From Synergistaceae bacterium (GTDB lineage Bacteria; Synergistota; Synergistia; Synergistales; Synergistaceae), in the NCBI GenBank assembly GCA_030539135.1, contig JAUNSQ010000085.1, positions 1 through 6,598 on the forward strand: 6,598 nucleotides of DNA. Reading direction: 5' to 3'. Shown here in pieces: positions 1 through 6,012 of the stretch (positions are counted from its first letter, which is position 1; each line of letters opens with the position of its first letter). The position numbers were made by a program, and so were the translations under genes. The notes under the pieces are model-generated. The model was not told the origin of the DNA. It did not search any database and saw only the letters and a list, made by a program, of their open reading frames with translations.

Positions 1-33
1 CATATTATCCCGAATAAATGGAGCGTTTCTCTC

Positions 34-741
34 ATGGAAAATTTAGAAAACGGTAATTTATGCGATTTGGCGGCTGACGAAGTCGCGGCCAACGAAGAAA
101 AACTCCGCCACTATATCAAGCTGCTGTCCGCGGCCAATGAACTCGCGAGGCTGACCGGCCCTTCGGATCCAGAGATACTATGGAACGAGCATCTCCTCGA
201 CTGCGCGGCTGCTCTCCCGCTCCTGCCGGACGAGGGCAAGGTCATAGACGTGGGCACGGGCGGCGGGCTGCCCGGGATAGTATGGGCGATATGCAGGCCG
301 CGCCTCACAGTCACGCTGCTCGACAGCATCACGCGCAAGTGCGCCCTTGTAGAAAAGATGGCGGTGGCCTTGGGGCTGAACAATGTTACGGTCGTATGCG
401 CGCGCTCGGAGGACTACGCGAAAGACAACCGCGAGAAGTTTCGCGTCGCCGCGGCACGCGCCGTATGCGCGTCTGGGATACTAGCCGAATATCTTGCGCC
501 GCTGATAAAGACGAAAGGGCGCATAATCGCCTTCAAAGGTCCGCGCGTCATCGACGAGATAGAAGAAGTCGGCAACAAATGGGGGACGCTCGGGCTCTCT
601 TCTCCAAAGCTCACGCCGTACATGCTAGGCGATATAAAGAGATACTTCCTCACGTGGGAGAAGACCGGGGCGACGCCCAAGGGCATCCCGCGCCGCCCGG
701 GCATGGCGGAAAAGTTTCCATGGTACACGATGAAAAAATAA
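34..741 (+). CDS. rsmG: 16S rRNA (guanine527-N7)-methyltransferase RsmG (GidB)
   Basis: RsmG methylates N7 of G527 in the 530 loop of 16S rRNA, using S-adenosylmethionine, in the cytoplasm. The 235-residue product is the usual family length. The SAM-binding glycine-rich loop DVGTGGGLPG is at residues 72-81, followed by the acidic strand end TLLDS (94-98) and the second motif LGLNNVTVV (113-121). The family signature ARAV with its conserved arginine is at 141-144, and GRIIAFKGP (162-170) forms a late strand. The tail TPKGIPRRPGMAEKFP (214-229) matches the family's conserved basic C-terminus. The ATG at 34 follows a weak GGAG (20-23) with a 10-nt gap. The gene is followed after 57 nt by the PAQR-like gene on the same strand, with no hairpin between, so the two may be co-transcribed. 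In many bacteria rsmG sits next to mnmG; the upstream neighbour here lies outside the window. Family assignment is secure. Confidence 0.96.
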   Translation: MENLENGNLCDLAADEVAANEEKLRHYIKLLSAANELARLTGPSDPEILWNEHLLDCAAALPLLPDEGKVIDVGTGGGLPGIVWAICRPRLTVTLLDSITRKCALVEKMAVALGLNNVTVVCARSEDYAKDNREKFRVAAARAVCASGILAEYLAPLIKTKGRIIAFKGPRVIDEIEEVGNKWGTLGLSSPKLTPYMLGDIKRYFLTWEKTGATPKGIPRRPGMAEKFPWYTMKK

Positions 742-798
742 CTCCATTTTAGGGATAATTATTTCTAAAGACGCTTCGGCTCCTCTGGAGGATATGCT

Positions 799-1443
799 AT
801 GAGCAAAGACAAAAGAGAGATAACAAGTTCCATCACGCATCTTGCGGCGGCCGCGCTCGCGCTGCTCGGTACTATCTGGCTTACGGTCAGGGCAGTTCGG
901 CATGGCGACGCTTCGCGCCTCATATCAGAGCTTGTGTTCGGCGTCAGCATGGTCTTCCTCTACTCTATGAGCACCGCTTACCATTGGATAGACGAGGCGA
1001 AGGAGCGCGCCAAGCTCGCTATGCGCAGGATAGACCATATAGCTATCTTCGTACTCATAGCCGGTACATACACACCCGTCTGCGTGCTTACGCTCGGAGG
1101 CCCCGTCGGATATTTTCTGCTCGCCGCGGTATGGGGCGTCGCGCTCATAGGGCTTTTCATAAAGATATTTTGGATGGACGCGCCCCAGTGGCTCTCATGT
1201 GGGCTCTATGTCGCGATGGGCTGGCTCATCGTCTGCGACGTCGTCCCACTCTTCCGCAGCCTCCCCGCGGGTGGTCTCGTATGGCTCATAGCCGGAGGGG
1301 TCATATACACGATAGGCGCTTTCATCTACGGACTGAAAAAGCCGAACCTCAAAATATCATGGTTCGGCTCTCATGAACTGTTTCACCTTTTCGTGATAGG
1401 CGGCTCCGTCTGCCACTTTGTAACGGTGCTCTGTTACGTCTAA
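799..1443 (+). CDS. Hemolysin III / PAQR-like seven-helix membrane protein
   Basis: Integral membrane protein of the hemolysin III (YqfA/PAQR-related) family, 214 residues, the typical length. Hydrophobic segments fall at about residues 13-31, 43-61, 78-97, 103-121, 132-150, 158-178 and 194-213, fitting seven helices. The putative metal-site residues of the family are present: S-x3-H at 58-62 (SMSTAYH), the RRIDH pair D79/H80, and the last-helix motif HELFH (H192, H196). These resemble the zinc ligands of PAQR receptors and ceramidase-like CREST enzymes. The ATG is preceded by a strong TGGAGGA (786-792) with 6 to 7 nt spacing, which fixes the start. The biochemical role of bacterial members is poorly defined. 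The 'hemolysin' name comes from a Bacillus cereus protein, so haemolytic activity should not be assumed. The stop codon lies 3 nt from the stop of the convergent adenine deaminase gene. Confidence 0.93.
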   Translation: MSKDKREITSSITHLAAAALALLGTIWLTVRAVRHGDASRLISELVFGVSMVFLYSMSTAYHWIDEAKERAKLAMRRIDHIAIFVLIAGTYTPVCVLTLGGPVGYFLLAAVWGVALIGLFIKIFWMDAPQWLSCGLYVAMGWLIVCDVVPLFRSLPAGGLVWLIAGGVIYTIGAFIYGLKKPNLKISWFGSHELFHLFVIGGSVCHFVTVLCYV

Positions 1444-1446
1444 GCC

Positions 1447-3174
1447 CTACTTCACAAACAGCGGCTTGGGCCCTCCGTTCAATATATCGAAATAACCCTG
1501 ATCCGTCAGCTTCAGCTCCGGTATGACGGAGAGCGACATAAACGCGAGCTGCATGAACGCCGAGCCGTTAGTGCAGCCGAGTTCTTCGCGGGCAGCTTTC
1601 AATTTCTCGGACTCTTTCAATATCTCGTCGATAGGCCGAACGCTCATGAGGCCGCCGACAGGATACTCGACCTCGGCTAAGACCTCATCGCCTAACGCAA
1701 CGACAAGCCCGCCGCCAATTTTCGCGAGCGCGGCGAACGCCGTTGACATCGACACATCATCCATTCCGACGCATGAGAAATTGTGCGCGTCATGGGCGAC
1801 GGAAGAGGCTATCGCGCCTTTGACGAGGCCGAAGCCCTTTATGAACCCTATCGCGGTCCTGCCGGTGCCCTGATTTTTTTCCACTACGGCCATCTTAGCG
1901 ATGCCGCGCGCCGCGTCCGCGACGACATATCCTTCCGACACAGTCGGCTCCATAGTGAGAGTCCTTGTCAATACCTGCTCGGAGACAGTTCCTATGACGT
2001 TCATCATCGCGTCTCCCGCTGGAGCTTTGACCTTTAGGTCGTCGGGGGACGGCATCTTTGGCATGACTCCGACGCCGGGCAGCTTCTTCGATATCACGGG
2101 CGGCGTTATCGGCTCGACGAGCGAGCCGTTCTCCGCGACGAGTTTTCCGCGTTTCCAGACCTTTAGGACATTACATTCCTCCACGCTGTCGAGCATAACT
2201 ATGTCCGCTATGCGCCCGGGCGCTATCGCGCCCCTGTCGCCCAGCCCAAAGTATTCGGCGGGCGTGAGAGTCACCATGCGCAGAGCCGCGAGAGGACGTA
2301 TGCCCTCCGCCATCAGCTCCTTCATACAGCCGTTGAGATGGCCGCGCTCCGCGATAAACTCAGGGGCAAGGTCGTCGCTGACGGCCATACAGCGCGTACA
2401 TACGTAAGGGTTGTCCTTGACGAGCGGCGCGAGCGTAGAGAGGTTGCGGGCCGTGAAACCTTGGCGTATCATCACATACATTCCTCGGCGCAGCTTCTCT
2501 AGCGCGCCCTCCGCCATAAAACATTCATGGTCCGAGCTGGGGCCGGCGATGATATACGCGGACAGCTCTTCACCGATGACTCCGGGAGCATGTCCGGTGA
2601 TGACTTTGCCCTTTGACGCTTCGAGCTTCGCCAGCGTATTTTCGTCGCAGTTTATAACTCCTGGGAAGTTCATCATCTCGCCAAGGTGCGCGCATGTCCC
2701 CTCGTCGAGCAACGTCTTTATATCTTTCGCGTCAAGCGGCTCACGCGGCGTCTCGTATGATGTGGCGGGGACGCACGACGGCGCTCCGTAATAGAAATCT
2801 ATCGGTAGGTCTCTGCTCTCGCGCTCCATGAAGCGCACGCCCTCCATCCCACAGGTGTTGGCTATCTCATGCGGGTCGGGCATGACAGTCGTCGTACCGA
2901 GCGGCGAGAGGACGGCGGCTAGATTGCGCGGGACCATATTAGTGCTTTCGACGTGCATGTGCCCCTCGATAAATCCGGGGACAAGGGCTTTTCCCGCGCA
3001 CTCAATTATCTCCGTGGCCTCGTAGCCGCTCCCCATGCCGACGATAACGCCGTTCTTGACCGCAACGTCGATTTCCTCGTACTCCATCGTAAACAGGTTT
3101 GGCACGCGCCCGCCCTTGAATAGCAGGTCGCATGGCGTTCGCTTCATAGCAGCGTCTATAAGTTCCTTCACCAC
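1447..3174 (-). CDS. ade: Adenine deaminase
   Basis: Amidohydrolase-superfamily enzyme converting adenine to hypoxanthine and ammonia (purine salvage), 575 residues, the normal family length. The N-terminal metal-binding motif is PGFIEGHMHVES (66-77; H72, H74), followed by the family signature DPHEIANTCG (100-109). Further conserved sites are LGEMMNFPGV (164-173), GHAPG (H195), SSDHE (H216) and the late catalytic-type aspartates in AVSDD (264-268). The barrel closes with GRIADIVMLD (320-329). The C-terminal adenine-deaminase domain spans about 385-560, with VAHDAHNF (459-466). The start is GTG at 3174, with a second in-frame GTG at 3171. The Shine-Dalgarno-like GGGGTG (3184-3179) lies 4 nt from the first and 7 nt from the second, so the second is equally plausible. 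The nearby ATG at 3176 is out of frame. The stop is TAG. It lies 80 nt downstream of the acyl-CoA ligase on the same strand; no functional link between the two is obvious. Confidence 0.96.
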   Translation of the reverse strand: MVKELIDAAMKRTPCDLLFKGGRVPNLFTMEYEEIDVAVKNGVIVGMGSGYEATEIIECAGKALVPGFIEGHMHVESTNMVPRNLAAVLSPLGTTTVMPDPHEIANTCGMEGVRFMERESRDLPIDFYYGAPSCVPATSYETPREPLDAKDIKTLLDEGTCAHLGEMMNFPGVINCDENTLAKLEASKGKVITGHAPGVIGEELSAYIIAGPSSDHECFMAEGALEKLRRGMYVMIRQGFTARNLSTLAPLVKDNPYVCTRCMAVSDDLAPEFIAERGHLNGCMKELMAEGIRPLAALRMVTLTPAEYFGLGDRGAIAPGRIADIVMLDSVEECNVLKVWKRGKLVAENGSLVEPITPPVISKKLPGVGVMPKMPSPDDLKVKAPAGDAMMNVIGTVSEQVLTRTLTMEPTVSEGYVVADAARGIAKMAVVEKNQGTGRTAIGFIKGFGLVKGAIASSVAHDAHNFSCVGMDDVSMSTAFAALAKIGGGLVVALGDEVLAEVEYPVGGLMSVRPIDEILKESEKLKAAREELGCTNGSAFMQLAFMSLSVIPELKLTDQGYFDILNGGPKPLFVK

Positions 3175-3206
3175 ATATCACCCCGTAATATTTATGTCCT
3201 GCCGAT

Positions 3207-3212
3207 ATTATA
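3207..3212 (-). promoter_or_regulatory. Possible -10 element for adenine deaminase
   Basis: A perfect TATAAT occurs on the minus strand 32 nt upstream of the GTG start, just past the hairpin that follows the acyl-CoA ligase gene. No good -35 hexamer is seen at the right distance, because that position falls inside the hairpin. It is therefore a weak candidate. If real, it would let the deaminase be transcribed independently of the T-box-controlled ligase. Confidence 0.3.
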
Positions 3213-3220
3213 CAGTAAAC

Positions 3221-3243
3221 GGGACCCGCGTATCGCGGGCCCC
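3221..3243 (-). terminator. Hairpin after acyl-CoA ligase, probable weak terminator
   Basis: Transcribed from the minus strand, this is a 10-bp stem (GGGGCCCGCG against CGCGGGUCCC) closed by a 3-nt AUA loop, starting 11 nt after the ligase stop. All ten pairs form as minus-strand RNA, one of them a G-U wobble. On the + strand that same pair is an A-C mismatch, which favours function on the minus strand. The downstream tract is only moderately U-rich (GUUUACUGUAUAAU), so termination may be partial, or the hairpin may mainly protect the 3' end of the ligase mRNA. Confidence 0.6.
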
Positions 3244-3254
3244 TAGTTTTGATC

Positions 3255-4889
3255 TTATGCCTTCGTCTGCATCTCGACTAAGTTTTCAGCGCAGTACATC
3301 TTGCGCAGTTTCGGCTTTTCTATCTTGCCCGTCGGATTCCTCGGTATCTCCGCGAAGATTATCCTGCGCGGCCTCTTGTAGCGCGGGAGATCCTGACAGA
3401 ATTCGTTTATCTCCTCTTCCGTGCATACCGCTTCCGGCTTCAATTCGATTATCGCCGCCGATATCTCGCCAAGCCTAGCGTCCGGCAGCCCTATGACGGC
3501 GACGTCCTTTATCGCGTTGTGCGCGCGCAGGAAGTCCTCTATCTGCACCGGGTAGATATTCTCACCGCCGCTGATTATTACGTCCTTCTTGCGGTCAACG
3601 AGGTAGTAGAACCCCTCCTCGTCCTGCATAGCCATATCGCCCGTCCAGAGCCAGCCGTTGTGCAGGACTTCTTTTGTCGCCTCTTCGTTCTTATAGTAAC
3701 AGGACATCACTCCAGGGCCCTTGACAGCAAGTTCTCCGACCGTCCCGCGTTCGACTTCCTTGCCCTTTTCGTCGATTATCTTGACCTTCCAGCCAAAGCC
3801 CGGCACTCCAATAGCGCCGACCTTTTCGATATTCTCGACGCCGAGGTGTACGCAGCCCGGCCCTATGGATTCGCTGAGCCCGTAGTTCGTATCGTACTGG
3901 TGCTTCGGGAATACCTTCTTCCACCGCTTGATGAGGCTCGGCGGGACCGGCTGGGCGCCAATGTGCATGAGCCGCCAGTTCGACAGGTCGTACTTGGCGA
4001 GGTCTATGTCACCGCGGTCTATCGCGTCGAGTATATCCTGCGCCCACGGCACAAGCAGCCATACGATAGTACATTTTTCTTTAGAGGCCGTCTTGATTAT
4101 GCTCTTTGGGTTCACGCCTTTCAAAAGCACGCCCTTGCTGGCTGATATCAGGCTGCCGAACCAGTGCATCTTAGCTCCCGTGTGATAGAGCGGCGGTATG
4201 CAGAGGAACACGTCGTCGTGCATCTGCCCGTGATGGCGCTGCTCCGTCTTCGCCGCGTGCATGAGGCTCTCATGGTTATGGAGTATCGCCTTTGGGAAGC
4301 CCGTCGTCCCGGACGAGAAGTATATCGCCGCGTCGTCGCTGTCGACAAGCGGTATCCTTGGGGAATAGCTCGATAAGTTCGCCGCGAGGTGCAGGTAGTT
4401 CTCGGCAAACCTCGGGCATGCGTCCCCTACGTAGAATATAAGTTTCACGCGCGGTATCTTCGCGTAGATATCCTCTATGCGCCCAATGAACTCCGGCCCA
4501 AAAAATATCGCGTCCACGTCCGCGAGTTCGAGGCAGTATTTTATCTCGTCGCCCGTGTAGCGGAAATTCAGAGGCACGGCGAGCGCGCCGGTCTTCAATA
4601 TGCCGAAGTATATCGGCAGCCACTCCAGCCCGTTCATGAGAAGTATCGCGACCTTGTCGCCCTTCTTTATCCCGCGGCTAAGAAGCAGGTTCGCGCAGCG
4701 GTTCGCCTTCTCGTCGAACACGCCCCACGTGATCTCTCTGCGGTAGCTCTCCGCCGGGCTCGACTCGATGAGCTCATATTCCTTCCACGTTACGCGCCGG
4801 ATCTCTTTGATCTCCGGGTTGATCTCCACGAGAGCGGACTCATGGCAAAATTCCTTCGCGTTATTCTCAAGCAGATCTGTTATTGGCAT
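3255..4889 (-). CDS. AMP-forming acyl-CoA synthetase (class I adenylate-forming), T-box controlled
   Basis: A 544-residue ANL-superfamily ligase that would activate a carboxylic acid with ATP to an acyl-adenylate and then an acyl-CoA. All core motifs are present: phosphate loop SSGTTGFPK (192-200), PLYHTG (233-238) typical of acyl/aryl-CoA ligases, YGLSES (336-341), TGD (D418), hinge DRKKD (432-436), SGGENIYP (440-447), and C-terminal PTGKIEK with catalytic K522. The A4 region lacks the aspartate that NRPS adenylation domains use to hold an amino group, and there is no carrier domain, so an acid substrate rather than an amino acid is likely. The exact substrate cannot be read from sequence. 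The ATG at 4889 is chosen because GGGAGGAA (4903-4896) lies just upstream. A longer reading from 4955 would begin inside the leader's terminator. Residues 31-60 carry a repeat-like extension (RRVTWKEYE then RREITWGVFDE) before the usual N-terminal domain. Transcription is gated by a tyrosine-type T-box leader. Confidence 0.93.
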   Translation of the reverse strand: MPITDLLENNAKEFCHESALVEINPEIKEIRRVTWKEYELIESSPAESYRREITWGVFDEKANRCANLLLSRGIKKGDKVAILLMNGLEWLPIYFGILKTGALAVPLNFRYTGDEIKYCLELADVDAIFFGPEFIGRIEDIYAKIPRVKLIFYVGDACPRFAENYLHLAANLSSYSPRIPLVDSDDAAIYFSSGTTGFPKAILHNHESLMHAAKTEQRHHGQMHDDVFLCIPPLYHTGAKMHWFGSLISASKGVLLKGVNPKSIIKTASKEKCTIVWLLVPWAQDILDAIDRGDIDLAKYDLSNWRLMHIGAQPVPPSLIKRWKKVFPKHQYDTNYGLSESIGPGCVHLGVENIEKVGAIGVPGFGWKVKIIDEKGKEVERGTVGELAVKGPGVMSCYYKNEEATKEVLHNGWLWTGDMAMQDEEGFYYLVDRKKDVIISGGENIYPVQIEDFLRAHNAIKDVAVIGLPDARLGEISAAIIELKPEAVCTEEEINEFCQDLPRYKRPRRIIFAEIPRNPTGKIEKPKLRKMYCAENLVEMQTKA

Positions 4890-4935
4890 TGCTGTTTCCT
4901 CCCTGATACGATTTTTTGACGACGGAGGAAGGGAC

Positions 4936-4968
4936 AAAAAATCCCCGCCCTCCATAAAGAGGGCGGGG
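4936..4968 (-). terminator. T-box intrinsic terminator
   Basis: A 10-bp perfect stem, CCCCGCCCUC with GAGGGCGGGG, and a 6-nt UUUAUG loop are followed by A and six U residues. It precedes the ligase start codon by 46 nt and overlaps the antiterminator's 3' strand. It may also stop transcripts reading through from the unknown gene upstream. Confidence 0.96.
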
Positions 4969-4990
4969 TTATCTTCCGCGGTACCACCTC
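4959..4990 (-). promoter_or_regulatory. T-box antiterminator
   Basis: The antiterminator pairs perfectly. GAGG (4990-4987) pairs with CCUC (4962-4959) and GCGG (4979-4976) with CCGC (4966-4963). The 7-nt bulge UGGUACC (4986-4980) exposes UGGU for the tRNA acceptor end. Its 3' half is the same sequence that forms the 5' arm of the terminator, so the two structures exclude each other. Confidence 0.95.
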
Positions 4991-5121
4991 AGTTTGACGC
5001 AGCCTCACGACTTGCGTCCTCGTCGGGTACGCGGGCTCGCGCCTTAATACCCTATCGCTTTTACGGGCGAACCCGTCACAGCCTACTCGACTTCCGTCTT
5101 TTGGTGTGATGCTCTTGGAAT

Positions 5122-5124
5122 GTA
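5122..5124 (-). promoter_or_regulatory. Specifier codon UAC (Tyr) of the T-box
   Basis: In T-box leaders the specifier codon usually follows GAA and precedes a purine, before the lower Stem I helix. Here the strand reads GAA-UAC-A and then the UUCC that pairs with GGAA. Other registers (AAU Asn, ACA Thr) break this pattern. The U in the antiterminator UGGU bulge agrees with a tRNA bearing discriminator A. Confidence 0.83.
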
Positions 5125-5234
5125 TTCGACTCGCGCCCGCCCGCCGACTCGCACCGACCGTCGGCTCTCTGTAAGGCTCCAGCGCATGCCTACTTGTTTC
5201 CAGTCATCGCATTTGGATATTCAAACTTGGCATA

Positions 5235-5262
5235 ATTTTACACATGAACATTTTTATGTCAA
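5235..5262 (-). promoter_or_regulatory. Sigma-70-type promoter of the T-box/acyl-CoA ligase unit
   Basis: A consensus TTGACA (5262-5257), a 16-nt spacer and TAAAAT (5240-5235) lie just upstream of the T-box. Transcription should start near 5228, about 20 nt before the first Stem I pair. The -35 lies 19 nt past the stop codon of the preceding gene. No operator palindrome is apparent, consistent with control by attenuation. Confidence 0.85.
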
Positions 5263-5280
5263 GCTCATAAATCATAAAAC

Positions 5281-5943
5281 CTAAAGGCCAGTCGTAAAAG
5301 GAAGTTTTACCTCCGGAGTCGGTCCCGTGAGCTCCTTCGTCGAATCGAGCTCTATATCGAACAGCGCCTGAGTTATCCTCATCTGCGTCACGTTGTCCGT
5401 CTCGTAGGATATCGAGAAACGCCTGTACCCGAACTTCTCCGCGAAAAATGATATATTCGGCTTCATCTTCCCGGAGAAGACCTGAAACGCCTTTTGTAAA
5501 GCTGTAAAGAACACGCCCTCGTCGAAGAACGGATCCTCGCTCACTATCATTATCACCTTGTTCTCGTCTATGAGGACGCCGGAGCTCCACACCCCGCAGA
5601 GCGTGAGCGCCGCCCTCAGCGACGTAAACTTCCTCATCAGCGCGATGATGCACTTCTCCATTGGCTCCGAGTACGTGAACACCATCGTAAAACCGAGCTC
5701 CATGCCGCCGTTGCGTCCAGGGTCTATAATGTTCTGCCGCGCCAACGTCCCGACGTTGCCGCTCTGGAAACTTCTAAGATATAGGAACTCGCTCTGTAAT
5801 TCAAACGCGAGCCCAGCCACCGCGCCGAGCTGCGGACTCAGCATCTCGTTGACGGTCACGGGCGAATAATCCTTCCCGTATGGAAGCCACGGCGCTATAT
5901 CAAGGTCAATATTCTGATCCCAGTATGGAAGAATCGACGTCAT
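5281..5943 (-). CDS. Hypothetical protein, 220 residues, family not recognised
   Basis: I do not recognise this protein. It looks like a genuine gene. It has a candidate promoter (6005-5977), a strong AAGGGGG (5957-5951) 7 nt before the ATG, and codon style like its neighbours. The stop is TAG. The product has no signal peptide, no membrane-length hydrophobic segment and no obvious metal or nucleotide-binding motif. It appears to be a soluble mixed alpha/beta protein with only two cysteines (98, 116). Its N-terminus is rich in aromatics and proline (LPYW, APWLPYG). A central block at about 83-135 alternates beta-like stretches (GFTMVFTY, KVIMIVSEDPFF) with a helix-like EKCIIALMRKFTSLRAAL (96-113). 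The acidic/proline tail is ELTGPTPEVKLPF. It is not clearly co-transcribed with the gene upstream. Downstream, the T-box promoter follows with no terminator between. The function is unknown. Confidence 0.8.
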   Translation of the reverse strand: MTSILPYWDQNIDLDIAPWLPYGKDYSPVTVNEMLSPQLGAVAGLAFELQSEFLYLRSFQSGNVGTLARQNIIDPGRNGGMELGFTMVFTYSEPMEKCIIALMRKFTSLRAALTLCGVWSSGVLIDENKVIMIVSEDPFFDEGVFFTALQKAFQVFSGKMKPNISFFAEKFGYRRFSISYETDNVTQMRITQALFDIELDSTKELTGPTPEVKLPFTTGL

Positions 5944-5976
5944 GCCGCCGCCCCCTTATTCAATATATTTCGTATG

Positions 5977-6005
5977 AGTATAAACGTCAGACGATAATGT
6001 GTAAA
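5977..6005 (-). promoter_or_regulatory. Candidate sigma-70 promoter of the unknown 220-residue gene
   Basis: TTTACA (6005-6000), a 17-nt spacer and TATACT (5982-5977) lie 33 nt upstream of the ATG, in the 69-nt gap after the DUF2400 gene. One mismatch to consensus in each hexamer and the ideal spacing make it convincing, but it has not been tested. Confidence 0.65.
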
Positions 6006-6012
6006 CGAGATA

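Larger units (their letters stand above)
4936..5228 (-). promoter_or_regulatory. T-box riboswitch leader, tyrosine-type specifier (UAC)
   Basis: A tRNA-sensing leader that permits readthrough when uncharged cognate tRNA binds. Stem I begins with GAUG (5208-5205) pairing with CAUC (5111-5108) and includes GGAA/UUCC flanking the specifier loop. The loop's 5' side contains AGUA (5194-5191). Its 3' side reads GAA-UAC-A, giving specifier UAC (5124-5122), tyrosine. The distal arm AGAGAGCC (from 5170) forms a GCCGAC/GUCGGC stem (5165-5160 with 5148-5143) around the conserved GG/GGUG loop. A UUCG-capped hairpin lies at 5076-5063. GGGUA/UACCC pairing encloses a GCGA-loop hairpin, and a Stem III candidate GACGCA/UGCGUC spans 5018-4996. 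The T-box GGUGGUACCGCGG is at 4988-4976. Its UGGU would pair with a tRNA ACCA end, that is discriminator A, as bacterial tRNA-Tyr has. Riboswitch identity is near certain; the tyrosine assignment rests on the GAA-NNN-A register. Confidence 0.96.

Noticed and set aside
1..17. Possible end of an upstream gene reading ...YYPE then TAA at 15-17.
   Set aside because: Only four codons are visible. The frame cannot be tied to any family, so it is noted but not annotated.
18..56. A 12-codon open frame from ATG 18 overlapping the rsmG start (a possible leader peptide).
   Set aside because: It has no ribosome site of its own and no attenuator structure nearby; chance is the simplest explanation.
3519..4145. 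A 208-codon + strand open frame.
   Set aside because: It is the antisense shadow of the acyl-CoA ligase, whose motifs are unmistakable on the minus strand.
3255..4889. Idea that the T-box-controlled enzyme activates tyrosine itself, as an NRPS adenylation domain would.
   Set aside because: The A4 region is PLYHTG as in acyl/aryl-CoA ligases, without the amino-binding aspartate, and no carrier or condensation domain is present.
4890..4955. Upstream extension of the acyl-CoA ligase to a start at 4955.
   Set aside because: That start lies inside the T-box terminator stem and lacks a ribosome site. The ATG at 4889 has a strong one, and the extra 22 residues are unlike the family.
5122..5126. 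Alternative specifier registers AAU (Asn) or ACA (Thr).
   Set aside because: They do not fit the GAA-NNN-purine pattern or the placement of the lower Stem I helix as well as UAC does.
5204..5653. A minus-strand open frame running through the T-box promoter.
   Set aside because: It overlaps the better-supported unknown gene in another frame and crosses promoter and leader structure; its composition is low-quality and arginine-rich.
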